Below are positions 9,563-18,938 of a stretch of DNA of 64,000 bases, in pieces. This stretch comes from Bacteroides oleiciplenus YIT 12058. Its GTDB lineage: Bacteria; Bacteroidota; Bacteroidia; Bacteroidales; Bacteroidaceae. The stretch covers positions 434,001 to 498,000 of the forward strand of contig NZ_JH992940.1 of assembly GCF_000315485.1 (NCBI RefSeq). The letters run 5' to 3'. The notes under the pieces were generated by a model. That model had not been told where the DNA came from. It did no database searches and saw only the letters and a program-made list of their open reading frames with translations. The first letter of the stretch is position 1; each line of letters starts with the position of its first letter. Position numbers and translations under genes: made by a program.

Positions 9563-9600
9563 TAATCCGTAGCCTCAGTAAGGCTACGGATTATTTTTTA
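9563..9600. terminator. Rho-independent terminator between glyA and fhs
   Basis: The arms TAATCCGTAGCC (9563-9574) and GGCTACGGATTA (9582-9593) form a perfect 12-bp stem with a 7-base loop, followed on the plus strand by a T-rich tail. It lies between convergent genes and may also stop fhs transcription. Confidence 0.85.
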
Positions 9601-9620
9601 TATCTTAAGCGAGCAGGTAT

Positions 9621-11291
9621 TTAGCTCAATCCTTCTATATTTCCATCTACAATATCAATATGCATTGCCTGTGGCTCTTTGGGAAGTCCGGGCATACGAA
9701 GAATCTCTCCGGCAATGGCAACAATCATTTCGGCGCCATTATTAATAACAATATCCTTAATGTGAAACTCAAAGTTATTGACTGCACCGTATATCTTGGG
9801 ATCGGCAGAAAAAGAATATTGCGTTTTAGCAATGCAAACCGGATAATGACTGATACCCATTTTTTCAATCAGTTTAATGATTTTGCGTGAATGAATACTG
9901 TAAGTCACCACACTGGCTCCGTAAAGATTGCAAGCTATCTTCTCTATCTTTTGTTCTACACTGTCACCTTCGTTGTAACTAAAGTTCAATGGTTCGGAAG
10001 GTTTATTTTCAATAGCATCAACCACTAGGTTGGCAAGCTCCACCGCTCCCTCTCCTCCATCTGCAAAAGCATTATTGACAGCAAAGCCCACTCCTAATTT
10101 CTCTTCACAATGATGGCGGATAGCTGTCACTTCCTCATCCGTATCACTTGCAAAACGATTGAAAGCAACAATGACTGTCTGACCAAATGAACGCAGATTG
10201 CGTATATGTTTATCCAGATTTCCAAAACCTTGTTGTAATCCTTCCATATTAGGCTCTTTAATGCGGTCAAGACTAACACCACCATGCATCTTCAGTCCTT
10301 GGGCAGTAGCAACAATCACTGTCAGTTTCGGTTGCAAACCACTTTTGCGACATTTTATGTTATAGAATTTCTCTGCACCAAGGTCAGCACCGAAACCGGC
10401 TTCCGTCACTACATAATCTCCAAAAGTCATTGCCATTTTTGTAGCAAGAATAGAGTTGCAACCATGAGCAATGTTTGCGAATGGACCGCCATGAACAAAA
10501 GCAGCCGATCCTTCGGTGGTTTGAACTAGGTTCGGATTTATAGCATCTTTCAGTAAAACAGTGATAGCACCAGCCACACCTAACTCTTTTACTGTGAACG
10601 GACAACCATCAAAGCGGAAGCCAAGAATTATGTTCTCAATCCGTCGTTTCAGGTCATCTACATCCGTTGCCAGACAAAGAATTGCCATGATTTCGGATGC
10701 CGGAGTGATGTCGAAACCGGATTCCTCTGTAACACCATTTGTATTTGGACCTAAACCGGTGACAATGCTACGTAAAGAGCGATCGTTCACATCGAGTACA
10801 CGCCTCCAGATAATTTCTTTCAGTCCGAAACCATCCGCCTGATGTTGATATAGATAATTGTCGAGCAATGCAGATATCATGTTATGTGCTGATGTAATGG
10901 CATGGAAGTCTCCCGTAAAATGCAGATTTATTTTTTCCATGGGAAGTACCTGAGCATAACCACCACCTGCTGCACCGCCTTTCATTCCGAAACAAGGCCC
11001 CAATGAAGGCTCACGTAAAGCTACAATTGCCTTCTTTCCAATCTTATTCAGCCCTAATGTCAAGCCGATGGAAACTGTTGTTTTACCTATACCGGCCTTA
11101 GTGGCAGTGATGGCAGTAACCAGTATCAGGTTACTCTTTTTCACCTTTTCTTCATCAATCAGATGCGTAGGAATTTTGGCAATGTATCGTCCGTAGTTTT
11201 CTACTTCCTCACGAGGAATACCTACACTTTCGGCTACCTGCTTAATCTTTTTCAGCTCAATGCTGCGGGCTATTTCAATGTCTGATTTCAT
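9621..11291 (-). CDS. fhs: Formate--tetrahydrofolate ligase
   Basis: This enzyme makes 10-formyl-THF from formate, THF and ATP. The 556-residue product has the P-loop-like [18 protein letters not shown] motif ([14 protein letters not shown]) near residue 67, [23 protein letters not shown], and the [14 protein letters not shown] block, all diagnostic. It faces glyA across a shared terminator. A good promoter lies just upstream (11324-11354). A formate-using purT is also present in this window, so formate appears to be a real one-carbon source here. Confidence 0.98.
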   Translation of the reverse strand: MKSDIEIARSIELKKIKQVAESVGIPREEVENYGRYIAKIPTHLIDEEKVKKSNLILVTAITATKAGIGKTTVSIGLTLGLNKIGKKAIVALREPSLGPCFGMKGGAAGGGYAQVLPMEKINLHFTGDFHAITSAHNMISALLDNYLYQHQADGFGLKEIIWRRVLDVNDRSLRSIVTGLGPNTNGVTEESGFDITPASEIMAILCLATDVDDLKRRIENIILGFRFDGCPFTVKELGVAGAITVLLKDAINPNLVQTTEGSAAFVHGGPFANIAHGCNSILATKMAMTFGDYVVTEAGFGADLGAEKFYNIKCRKSGLQPKLTVIVATAQGLKMHGGVSLDRIKEPNMEGLQQGFGNLDKHIRNLRSFGQTVIVAFNRFASDTDEEVTAIRHHCEEKLGVGFAVNNAFADGGEGAVELANLVVDAIENKPSEPLNFSYNEGDSVEQKIEKIACNLYGASVVTYSIHSRKIIKLIEKMGISHYPVCIAKTQYSFSADPKIYGAVNNFEFHIKDIVINNGAEMIVAIAGEILRMPGLPKEPQAMHIDIVDGNIEGLS

Positions 11292-11323
11292 ACAGAGTAT
11301 TTCTTTAAATAATTATCAAACTG

Positions 11324-11354
11324 CAAAAGTACGAAAAAGAGTGCAGATAGCAAA
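11324..11354 (-). promoter_or_regulatory. fhs promoter
   Basis: On the minus strand, TTTG (11354-11351) and TACTTTTG (11331-11324) are separated by 19 bp, matching the Bacteroides -33/-7 consensus. The leader to the fhs ATG would be about 25-30 bases. The -33 element lies close to the end of the upstream ABC ATPase gene (stop at 11361). Confidence 0.65.
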
Positions 11355-11360
11355 AAACTC

Positions 11361-12041
11361 TTATCTCATGCTCCTGCTTTCGGTCAGAATATATCCGTCC
11401 ATCATTCTTATAATCCGTCCGGCTTCTCGAGCATTCTCTTCGGAGTGGGTCACCATAACCACTGTCGCCCCATCCCGGTTCAACTCTTTCAGAAGGTTCA
11501 TCACTTCGCTGCCATTGGTAGAGTCCAGATTTCCCGTAGGCTCATCGGCAAGGATAATGCGGGGATTGGTAACAATGGCACGGGCAATGGCGACACGCTG
11601 CTGCTGTCCGCCGGAGAGTTGTTGCGGATAGTGCTCGGTGCGGTGGGCTATCTGCATACGTTCCAATGCCTCATTAACGCGCTTCACACGTTCGCGGGTA
11701 GAGACTCCGGCATAGAGCAACGGAAGTTCCACATTCTCAAAAACCGTGAGTTCATCTATCAAGTTGAAACTCTGAAATACAAAACCGAGGTTTCCATTGC
11801 GCAAGTCCGTACGGTCATTCTCGGAGTAACGGGAAACTTCCTGGTCGAGAAACCAGAGCTCGCCGGAAGTAGGATTATCGAGCAAACCAATCATATTCAG
11901 CAGAGTGGATTTTCCACAGCCCGAAGGCCCCATGATGGCTACAAATTCTCCTTGCGTGATTTCCAGGTTCACTTCATTCAAAGCGGTGGTCTGTACGCTC
12001 TCCGTACGGAATATCTTACTGAGTCCAATAGTCTTTATCAT
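11361..12041 (-). CDS. ABC transporter ATP-binding protein (LolD/MacB-type)
   Basis: This is the ATPase for the FtsX-type permease encoded just upstream. From the ATG at 12041 (MIKTIGLSKIFRTES) it has about 226 residues; an upstream in-frame start at 12068 adds nine residues without family match. Walker A is GPSGCGKST, the Q-loop follows, the signature is [14 protein letters not shown], Walker B is [12 protein letters not shown] and the switch His is in VTHSEEN. This subgroup powers LolCDE- or MacB-like machines that act mechanically on periplasmic partners rather than importing small solutes. It is the last gene of the lipoprotein-permease-ATPase operon. It resembles the second ATPase at 62931-63608. 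Confidence 0.95.
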   Translation of the reverse strand: MIKTIGLSKIFRTESVQTTALNEVNLEITQGEFVAIMGPSGCGKSTLLNMIGLLDNPTSGELWFLDQEVSRYSENDRTDLRNGNLGFVFQSFNLIDELTVFENVELPLLYAGVSTRERVKRVNEALERMQIAHRTEHYPQQLSGGQQQRVAIARAIVTNPRIILADEPTGNLDSTNGSEVMNLLKELNRDGATVVMVTHSEENAREAGRIIRMMDGYILTESRSMR

Positions 12042-12120
12042 ATGCAAATTATTTTTTATTATAATCAAATCTCGTTTTCATTATAATCAAATCCATTTTT
12101 CATTATGTATAAAATAAATC

Positions 12121-14529
12121 TTATTCATACCTTAATGATTCCACCGGATTTTGCGATGCTTTCCGCCAGGTCTGTCCAAAAACGGTAAGCAAAGTGATGC
12201 CTGCAATGATCGCTCCTGACAACACGAACAGCCACCAACTTATTGCAGTCTGATAGGCAAATTCGCTTAACCAACGGTGCATAAAAAAATACCCTAACGG
12301 ACAGGCAATCACAAAAGCCACGCCTACCCAACGAAGATATTCCCGACAGAACATTTTTACAATACGGTCGGAATGAGCACCATTCACTTTGCGGATACCT
12401 ATTTCCTTTGTCCGCTGGGTAGTGGAGAGTGCCACTAAGCCAAATACCCCCAGCATGGCTATGACGATAGCCAACACTGTGAAGAATAGCAACATCCGGC
12501 TTTGTTGTTGTTCTTTAGCATAGTTTTTATTTAATACATCAGAGAAGAACTGATAGCTAAAATCTTTAACGAACAAATCATCCTGCACAGCCATCTCTTC
12601 GAATTTTTTCTGAATAAATTTCAGCGTTTCCTGTCGATGTTCCGGAGCTATTTTAATATGCAGGTGTGATAATGCTTCCGGAGTATAATAAAGAAAAGCC
12701 GGTTTTATCTTTTCGCGCAAAGACTGGAAATTGAAATCCTTCACTACCCCTACTACACGCGCTTTACTCCAAGAGTTCACTTGTAGTTCCATACCAATAG
12801 GATCGGCCACCTTCATCCCCTTCCAGGCAGCCTCATTAATTACAATATCGGGATTTCTATCTCCCCAATATTTCTCAAAGTCAGATTCCAGCAATTTCCC
12901 TTTTATCAACTCCAAACCAAATGTATTAATGAAATCCCCATCTGCAAACACTGTTACCATCTTTAGCGAATCTTCTTGTCCGTCTATATTGGTCCAGCGT
13001 ACCAGACTGCCATCTCCGGATGAACTGCCTTCGATAAAACTTCCGATAGGCGCCCCCATAGATATACTTTTCACATTTGGATTTCTCAGTAGTTCTTGCT
13101 TGAATCCGGCTACCTTATACCATAAACTGGTATAGATGGAGACAATATTTTCCCTATTAAGTCCCAAATCCTTGTTTTGCATATAATGGAGTTGCTTGAA
13201 GACAATAGCAGTCAGTAGCATCAGCGTAAGAGCTATAACGAATTGTACACATACCAGCCCTTTGATAAGTCCGCCTTTCCTTCCTGTTTTCCTGCCACCC
13301 TTAAAAGCAAGCAAAGGATTAATGGAAGAAAGATAAAAAGCCGGATAACTTCCTGCCAGACACCCCACTCCTACTATACCGAACAAAATATAAAAAAAGA
13401 CAGCCCAACTAAGTCGCAGGGAGATTTCCGTATCCATAAACTTATTGAATAACGGCAACATTAACTCTGTCAGAGCTAAAGCCAATACCAAAGATATGAA
13501 TGCTTGCACCAAACTTTCCGAGAGAAATTGTGAAATTAACGTTTTTCTCTTAGCACCCGTTATTTTGCGTACACCTATTTCTTTATAGCGCATAGATGCC
13601 CGTGCCGTAGAAAGTGTTGTAAAGTTGAAAGCTCCCATAAAGATTACCAATATGGCCAGCGCTGTAAACAGATAAATGGTAGCCATATTACCATGATTCT
13701 TTATGCAAGAATCAGAAAAAGTAGTATGCAGGTGAATGTCCCTGATAGACTGAAAACGTAATAAGGTTCGTTTCTCCCCAAACTTGCCGAGTGCACGGCT
13801 CATACTTTTCAGTTCCTTTTCATACATTTTTCCGCCGTCACCAGCCTTCATTTTGATATATACGTGTATATTCTCACGAAAGCGATCCCAACTATAACCG
13901 GCCATTCCCCTACCATAAGAATCCATCGGATAAGCAATGTCAAAACGGATATGACTCTTTGGAGGTATTTTTACCACTGCAACCACATTATAAATATTCT
14001 CCCGCCCATATCCGCTATAAGTCAGTTTTTGTCCCACTGCCGGACTACTGCCAAACATTTTCCGTGCCATCGTTTCTGACAAGATAATGTTATCAGGGTG
14101 GTCCGTTATATGTTCAGGATTTCCTTCCGTCACCGGAAAAGGAAATATCCGGAAGAATGCAGAATCAACATAAGCTTCCTCACCACTGATTTTCTTATGA
14201 CTTTCCGTTTCTAACGTATGCAAATCTCCATATTTGATAGCCGTAGCATTTTCTACCTGCGGGAACTCTTCACGAAAGACTTTAGTAAGCGAACGTATCG
14301 TCGAAGGAGATTCTTTTATCTCTCCACTTGGCTCCCGTTTCACCTCAATAGTCCGGTAAATACGATTTGCTTCGGGGAAGCAGTCATCATAAGTCAATTC
14401 GTCCACTACCCAAAGATAGATGAGGAACGCCGCCGCCATGCCAAATACAAAACCCAGCATATTGATGGAGGAAAACAAGAAGCTCCGCTTTATCAGCCGA
14501 AGCGCAACTTTCACATAATGCTTTATCAT
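12121..14529 (-). CDS. FtsX/MacB-type ABC permease
   Basis: The 802-residue protein has two copies of the MacB-type layout: a membrane helix at about 20-42, a periplasmic domain of about 230 residues, three FtsX helices (about 285-400), then another helix, a second periplasmic domain, and three closing helices. Each FtsX part carries the KEIG(V/I)RK(I/V)(N/T)GA sequence. Eight membrane segments are expected. The next gene gives the ATPase; the upstream gene encodes a lipoprotein. No periplasmic adaptor or TolC-like gene lies beside it, so drug efflux is not supported by context; a role in envelope stress or lipoprotein handling is an inference. Confidence 0.92.
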   Translation of the reverse strand: MIKHYVKVALRLIKRSFLFSSINMLGFVFGMAAAFLIYLWVVDELTYDDCFPEANRIYRTIEVKREPSGEIKESPSTIRSLTKVFREEFPQVENATAIKYGDLHTLETESHKKISGEEAYVDSAFFRIFPFPVTEGNPEHITDHPDNIILSETMARKMFGSSPAVGQKLTYSGYGRENIYNVVAVVKIPPKSHIRFDIAYPMDSYGRGMAGYSWDRFRENIHVYIKMKAGDGGKMYEKELKSMSRALGKFGEKRTLLRFQSIRDIHLHTTFSDSCIKNHGNMATIYLFTALAILVIFMGAFNFTTLSTARASMRYKEIGVRKITGAKRKTLISQFLSESLVQAFISLVLALALTELMLPLFNKFMDTEISLRLSWAVFFYILFGIVGVGCLAGSYPAFYLSSINPLLAFKGGRKTGRKGGLIKGLVCVQFVIALTLMLLTAIVFKQLHYMQNKDLGLNRENIVSIYTSLWYKVAGFKQELLRNPNVKSISMGAPIGSFIEGSSSGDGSLVRWTNIDGQEDSLKMVTVFADGDFINTFGLELIKGKLLESDFEKYWGDRNPDIVINEAAWKGMKVADPIGMELQVNSWSKARVVGVVKDFNFQSLREKIKPAFLYYTPEALSHLHIKIAPEHRQETLKFIQKKFEEMAVQDDLFVKDFSYQFFSDVLNKNYAKEQQQSRMLLFFTVLAIVIAMLGVFGLVALSTTQRTKEIGIRKVNGAHSDRIVKMFCREYLRWVGVAFVIACPLGYFFMHRWLSEFAYQTAISWWLFVLSGAIIAGITLLTVFGQTWRKASQNPVESLRYE

Positions 14530-14546
14530 CGTTATTCTCTGTTTAA

Positions 14547-15920
14547 TTATTCTACAGTTAACAATATCAATTCATCATCCGATATATCCTGCCCTTTCAG
14601 GATATCCGGATATTTTTCTTTCGCTTTCATGGCATCGAGATAACTATAAGAAATATTTCCAACTACTCCCTCCGGATAAAACGGCACATTTAGTTCGCCA
14701 TCGGTAGTAAGATGCGGAAAGTCTGGATCCTTACTATTATCTTCAGAAGGAAGTGTAAAGAAGTCTCCGGATATTTTATCATATATAAGCGAATAAAGAG
14801 AAACAGATTTAGCTTTCCGTGCGTTAGGCGAGTCATATCCTTTTGTTATTCTGATAAAGAGATAACGGTCTGTCTCCAACCATTGCTGCAAGAAATAATA
14901 ATCATCCATATTATTAGAAAGGCTACCTGTGACTTTCTGCCCGTCAGCACGCAGAAAAGAGCCAAAGTCCAACCGATAAATTGCTTTCAGTGTGGAAGCA
15001 TTTTCCAGTTGGTAAAGTGTATTATCATAGGCCAGACGTATACGCGTTTTGCCATGATAATCATAGATATGGTGTGGTTCTCCGTTTCGCACAGAGCCGG
15101 CACCTTTCGAAGGAGGATAATCCGGTGAATGGGTGGGATCAAAGTAGCACAAAGTATCTCCCTTTAGTTCATTCGTGTAGAAGCGACCGGAATAAGGCAT
15201 GGAACGTATAAAACCTTCCGGTGTAAATTTAAAAAATGTTCTAAAGTTCAAATTACCCTGCAGAGGAATACTGTCTGCTATATCTTTTTCAGCCCAAGGT
15301 TCTGTTGCAGTCATTAAAACATCCCAGGGAAGAAAAGCCAGAAAAGTCCGGTATTTGTCTTTTTCATGATTAGGCACTGTATATGTACCCCGGATTTGCT
15401 TACGAGTTGTATCATAATAGACATTTCGTAGCACGGCACGCAATTGAAAATGGTACCTTTTCCCACTACGCTGAAAGTCAACATCATTTTCGAATAACTG
15501 CTTAATAAGTTTAAAGCCCTTATCCAATAAATAAATCCCTTGGTAACTATTTAATAAATATCCCTCTTCCACCGAAATCAGCTTACCACCTATCGGCACT
15601 AATACTCCTGTACGACGAATCTGAAATGTACCGAGTTCGCTGATTTTCATAGGACGCACATTCTTCAGCGCAGCCTGCACATTAAGGGTCTTCACTCCGG
15701 CTGTTTCTATTTTAGCCTGATACTTAATTCCGGCGGGAGGTGTATAATCTTCCGTAAATTTCGGTACATCAGCAGAAGTCGCTTTTACGGCGGCTTCATG
15801 CTCTGTGGCTTGCTCATCCAGGGTCTGAGTTATTTCATCTTTGCTCATACCCGGACTCTTGGAACTGCAAGCAATAAGAGAAAAAAATAATGTAATGGAA
15901 ATCAGTTCTCTGTATAGCAT
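14547..15920 (-). CDS. Lipoprotein, probable beta-propeller (hypothetical)
   Basis: The 457-residue product starts with a lipoprotein signal peptide whose lipobox ends at LIAC, near residue 18. After a charged linker the body shows repeated strands separated by loops (for example GKLISVEEGYLLNS, YFFLQQWLETDRYLFIRI, SVSLYSLIYDKISGDFF), which fits the 6-bladed propeller-like lipoproteins found in Bacteroides. I cannot name the family with confidence. It is the first gene of the operon and reads into the permease after an 18-base gap. A sigma-54-like promoter lies 35-50 bases upstream of its start, so it should be the most directly controlled product of the neighbouring NtrC-type regulator. It may be an accessory or sensor part of the ABC complex. 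Confidence 0.7.
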   Translation of the reverse strand: MLYRELISITLFFSLIACSSKSPGMSKDEITQTLDEQATEHEAAVKATSADVPKFTEDYTPPAGIKYQAKIETAGVKTLNVQAALKNVRPMKISELGTFQIRRTGVLVPIGGKLISVEEGYLLNSYQGIYLLDKGFKLIKQLFENDVDFQRSGKRYHFQLRAVLRNVYYDTTRKQIRGTYTVPNHEKDKYRTFLAFLPWDVLMTATEPWAEKDIADSIPLQGNLNFRTFFKFTPEGFIRSMPYSGRFYTNELKGDTLCYFDPTHSPDYPPSKGAGSVRNGEPHHIYDYHGKTRIRLAYDNTLYQLENASTLKAIYRLDFGSFLRADGQKVTGSLSNNMDDYYFLQQWLETDRYLFIRITKGYDSPNARKAKSVSLYSLIYDKISGDFFTLPSEDNSKDPDFPHLTTDGELNVPFYPEGVVGNISYSYLDAMKAKEKYPDILKGQDISDDELILLTVE

Positions 15921-15954
15921 ACTTTTTGCGCATTCGTTTACTTCTAAACATAAG

Positions 15955-15970
15955 GCAATAACTATACCAA
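15955..15970 (-). promoter_or_regulatory. Sigma-54-like -24/-12 promoter of the lipoprotein operon
   Basis: The minus strand reads TTGGTATAGTTATTGC. The GG and GC are separated by exactly 10 bases, the spacing sigma-54 requires, and the -12 TTGC is perfect; the -24 half departs from TTGGCACG at three of its last four positions. The predicted start is about 20-25 bases before the lipoprotein ATG. Confidence 0.55.
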
Positions 15971-16023
15971 ATAGCTAATCAATTATAGTACAGAATTTTA
16001 TTCAAAAAATATTTTTGCAAAAT

Positions 16024-16060
16024 TGCACGATATCGTACACCAAATGCACGCTTCCGTACA
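16024..16060. promoter_or_regulatory. Two tandem palindromes, candidate NtrC-type activator sites
   Basis: TGCACGATATCGTACA (16024-16039, one mismatch in an 8+8 palindrome) and TGCACGCTTCCGTACA (16045-16060) share TGCACG and CGTACA and start exactly 21 bp apart, two helical turns. They lie 64 and 85 bp upstream of the -24 GG of the divergent lipoprotein operon, the usual place for enhancer sites, and just upstream of the regulator gene itself. Confidence 0.6.
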
Positions 16061-16082
16061 CTTCCTTTTCAAAAACTTTATC

Positions 16083-16090
16083 TATCTTTG
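16083..16090 (+). promoter_or_regulatory. -7 box for the response regulator gene
   Basis: TATCTTTG is an exact match to the Bacteroides -7 consensus, 53 bases before the regulator ATG. No -33 TTTG is evident. The tandem palindromes lie 23-60 bases upstream, so autoregulation is possible. Confidence 0.5.
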
Positions 16091-16142
16091 CACATGTCCG
16101 GAAAATATCCTGAATCCGCACATTCAAAACTTAACTTCAAGT

Positions 16143-17531
16143 ATGATGAAACGAGGAAAGATACTTATTGTAGACGATAATGAAGATATTCTCTTCACCT
16201 TGAAAATGCTGCTGCGTCCTTTAGTGGAAAGTATCACCACAACAACTGACCCGCGTGAGTTGCTGCCGCTCATCTCTCGTACCCACTTCAACGTCATACT
16301 GCTTGACATGAATTTCCGCCGCGACGCCGTCAGTGGAAAAGAGGGATTCCAGTGGTTGGGAGAGATACTGAGGCTGGATGCGGGAGCTGTTGTCATCTTC
16401 ATCACCGCATATGCAGATACGGAAAAGGCAGTTCAGGCCATCAAACAGGGGGCCACGGATTTCATCCCCAAACCTTGGCAAAACGAGAAACTGATAGCAA
16501 CCGTATCTTCCGCCCTGCAACTCAGTTTCAGCCGGACGGAAATAGAAACTTTGAAGCAACAGAAAGAGGCTCTGAAAGAACAAACGGAAGCCCTCTCCCT
16601 TCCTGCCAAACCGACATGCGTGATTGGTGAATCGGCAGTAATGCAAGCCATCTTCCAAACGATAAAGAAGTTCTCCGATACGGATGCGAACCTGTTATTA
16701 TTAGGTGAAAACGGAACGGGTAAAGACCTGATGGCCCGTTATGTGTACGAGCAGTCGCCACGCAAAAACGAAATATACGTGCCTATTGATTTAGGCAGCA
16801 TCCCTGATACATTGTTTGAAAGTGAATTGTTCGGATACGAAAAGGGAGCATTCACCGATGCTCGCAAAAATAAACCGGGACGTGTGGAAGTAGCTTCGGG
16901 CGGGACGCTATTTTTGAATGAAATCGGAAACCTGAGCCTTCCGCTTCAGGCAAAGTTGCTTTCGGTCATTGAACAAAGAAAGAGTTCACGGTTAGGTTCC
17001 ACCACCTCCTATCCGGTGGATGTAAGGCTGATTTGCGCCACGAATACGGATTTATATGCTGCCATTGATAACGGACAGTTCCGCCAGGATCTACTTTACC
17101 GCATCAATACGATTGAAATCCGTATCCCCCCTTTGCGGGAACGAGGAAACGACCTGTTCCTGTTAGCCGAATTCTTTCTACAACGCTATCGGAAGAAATA
17201 TAAGAAAGAACTCCGAGGCATCTCCAAAGAAGCCCGCAAAATGTTACAACTCTACCGCTGGCCGGGAAATGTGCGCGAACTGGAACACGCCATCGAGCGT
17301 GCCGTTATCCTCTCTGCCGGAACAATGCTGACGGCAGATGATTTCATGCTACGTTCGCCTCAATCTTCCAATGCCATTCCCGAAAAAGAGAAATATAACC
17401 TGGAACGAATGGAACGGGAAACGATCAATGAGGTGCTGCGGATATGCGGCGGAAACATCACGTTGGCTGCTGAAATGCTGGGAATAACGAGGACATCACT
17501 GTATAGAAGGATTGAAAAGTTCGGATTATGA
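16143..17531 (+). CDS. Sigma-54-dependent response regulator (NtrC family)
   Basis: From the ATG at 16143 (MMKRGKILIVDDNED; 16146 is equally possible) the protein has about 462 residues; a longer frame from 16023 lacks homology and runs through the operator region. Receiver: VDD acidic pair, phosphorylated Asp in LLDMNF, Thr in ITAY, Lys in PKPW. The AAA+ domain has Walker A GENGTGKD, GYEKGAFTDA in place of GAFTGA, Walker B LFLNEIG in place of LFLDEIG, and the R-finger region RQDLLYRINT. A Fis-type helix-turn-helix ends the protein (NITLAAEMLGITRTSLYRRI). It overlaps the kinase gene by 4 bases. It most likely binds the palindromes at 16024-16060 and activates the divergent lipoprotein-permease-ATPase operon. 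Confidence 0.93.
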   Translation: MMKRGKILIVDDNEDILFTLKMLLRPLVESITTTTDPRELLPLISRTHFNVILLDMNFRRDAVSGKEGFQWLGEILRLDAGAVVIFITAYADTEKAVQAIKQGATDFIPKPWQNEKLIATVSSALQLSFSRTEIETLKQQKEALKEQTEALSLPAKPTCVIGESAVMQAIFQTIKKFSDTDANLLLLGENGTGKDLMARYVYEQSPRKNEIYVPIDLGSIPDTLFESELFGYEKGAFTDARKNKPGRVEVASGGTLFLNEIGNLSLPLQAKLLSVIEQRKSSRLGSTTSYPVDVRLICATNTDLYAAIDNGQFRQDLLYRINTIEIRIPPLRERGNDLFLLAEFFLQRYRKKYKKELRGISKEARKMLQLYRWPGNVRELEHAIERAVILSAGTMLTADDFMLRSPQSSNAIPEKEKYNLERMERETINEVLRICGGNITLAAEMLGITRTSLYRRIEKFGL

Positions 17532-18847
17532 AGAAACAAGCTTGGATAAAGACGCCTCTCTGGCTGACGGTCGGATTGCTGGCATGTTGTTTGTGTTCGG
17601 CATGGCTGGCGGTGCACGGGTTTTATATCAGCCTGTGTGTAGCACTCTGCCTCACCGCGTTTGTAGCTTACGCTATATATCGGTATATATTACATTCTGC
17701 ACGTGCGATGGCTCAATTCATATGGTCGGTTCGCTATTCTGAATTCCTCTCTTCTCCTGCCGCCCATCTCAATGCTCCGCAAATTCTTCCCGAGGAGTTG
17801 TTGACGGAGATGCAGGACGCTATTGAGCACTATCGCAGTAATCTGCAAAAGAAAGAGAGTCAGTTGCAATACTTCCAGGCTCTGGCCAATCATATAGATA
17901 TGGCAGTCCTTGTTTATGCCCACGATGGACAGATGGAATGGATTAATGAGGCGGCAAAGTGCCTGATACACATGGAACATCCGCGCACAGTGAATGATTT
18001 AGTCAGTTTTCATCCAAATCTACCGGAAAAACTGCGTACATTGAAAGCAGGCGACCTTTCCGTGTGGCAAATTAAAGAAGAGGAAGAGAATGTGCAGCTC
18101 GCCCTTTCGGGTATGGAATTCATCATTCAGGGCAGGAAGCTGCTGATTGCCGGAATGAAGAATATACACTCTGCACTGGATAGCCGTGAAACGGAGGCAT
18201 GGCAGAAGCTAATCCGCGTACTGACGCATGAAATCATGAATTCCATCACTCCCATCATTTCACTGACTGAACTTCTTACCAAATATGCCGATAGTCTGGA
18301 GGGAGATGAAGAAACCAAGACCGAGATGAAGCAGATGTTGCAAACCATCGGGCGTCGGGGAAATGGATTGGTACGTTTCATGAATAGTTATCGGGAAGTA
18401 TCGCATCTGCCCCAACCTATACTGAAACTCTGTAATGCAGAGGAATTGCTGGAAGGAGTGGTCCGGCTGATGCAGAATGAAGTGAACGACTTGCATCTCT
18501 CCGTACCTGCCGTTGCGTTACGTGTCATTGCGGACAAAGAACAGATAGAGCAGGTTCTTATCAACCTGATACGGAATGCCCGCGAAAACGAAGCAACACA
18601 AATCACTCTTTCCGCGGGCATCACTCCAGGAAATCATCTTTTCCTGCGTGTTACTGATAATGGAACCGGCATCGAGCCGGAAGTTCAGGAACGTATCTTC
18701 ATCCCTTTCTTCACTACAAAGCCAACAGGCTCAGGCATCGGACTGACCATCTCCCGGCAAATTATGCACCAGCATCACGGAAGCATTGCCGTGCAATCAA
18801 AAACAGGAGAAGGGAGTATGTTTACGCTGCTGTTTCCGGTGGTTTGA
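17528..18847 (+). CDS. Membrane sensor histidine kinase, partner of the NtrC-type regulator
   Basis: The 439-residue kinase begins with two close membrane helices (about 11-30 and 34-54) joined by a very short loop, so it lacks a periplasmic sensor domain and probably reads the membrane itself. A PAS-like segment follows (about 110-200). The phospho-accepting His is in RVLTHEIMNSITPI. ATP-binding boxes are LINLIRNAREN, DNGTGIEP and GSGIGLTIS. Its ATG overlaps the regulator stop (ATGA), so the two are translated together. The kinase should phosphorylate the regulator at 16143-17531. A 34-bp inverted repeat terminates the transcript. Confidence 0.93.
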   Translation: MKKQAWIKTPLWLTVGLLACCLCSAWLAVHGFYISLCVALCLTAFVAYAIYRYILHSARAMAQFIWSVRYSEFLSSPAAHLNAPQILPEELLTEMQDAIEHYRSNLQKKESQLQYFQALANHIDMAVLVYAHDGQMEWINEAAKCLIHMEHPRTVNDLVSFHPNLPEKLRTLKAGDLSVWQIKEEEENVQLALSGMEFIIQGRKLLIAGMKNIHSALDSRETEAWQKLIRVLTHEIMNSITPIISLTELLTKYADSLEGDEETKTEMKQMLQTIGRRGNGLVRFMNSYREVSHLPQPILKLCNAEELLEGVVRLMQNEVNDLHLSVPAVALRVIADKEQIEQVLINLIRNARENEATQITLSAGITPGNHLFLRVTDNGTGIEPEVQERIFIPFFTTKPTGSGIGLTISRQIMHQHHGSIAVQSKTGEGSMFTLLFPVV

Positions 18848-18938
18848 TAAGTGATTAGGGGTTAGTGATAAGTGATTAGTCTCCTTGCGGCATTATAGCG
18901 CAACACTAATCACTTATCACTAACCCCTAATCACTTAT
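18847..18938. terminator. 34-bp perfect inverted repeat, TTAGTGA family
   Basis: Arms at 18847-18880 and 18905-18938 are perfect complements over 34 bp around a 24-base loop, made of repeated GTGATTAG/GTGATAAG units. It lies between the convergent kinase and dehydrogenase genes and overlaps both stop regions. It probably stops transcription from both sides. Confidence 0.65.

Noticed and set aside
16023..16142. N-terminal extension of the NtrC-type regulator
   Set aside because: The frame is open, but the extension covers the palindromes and the -7 box and has no receiver homology; the ATG at 16143 gives the standard receiver start.
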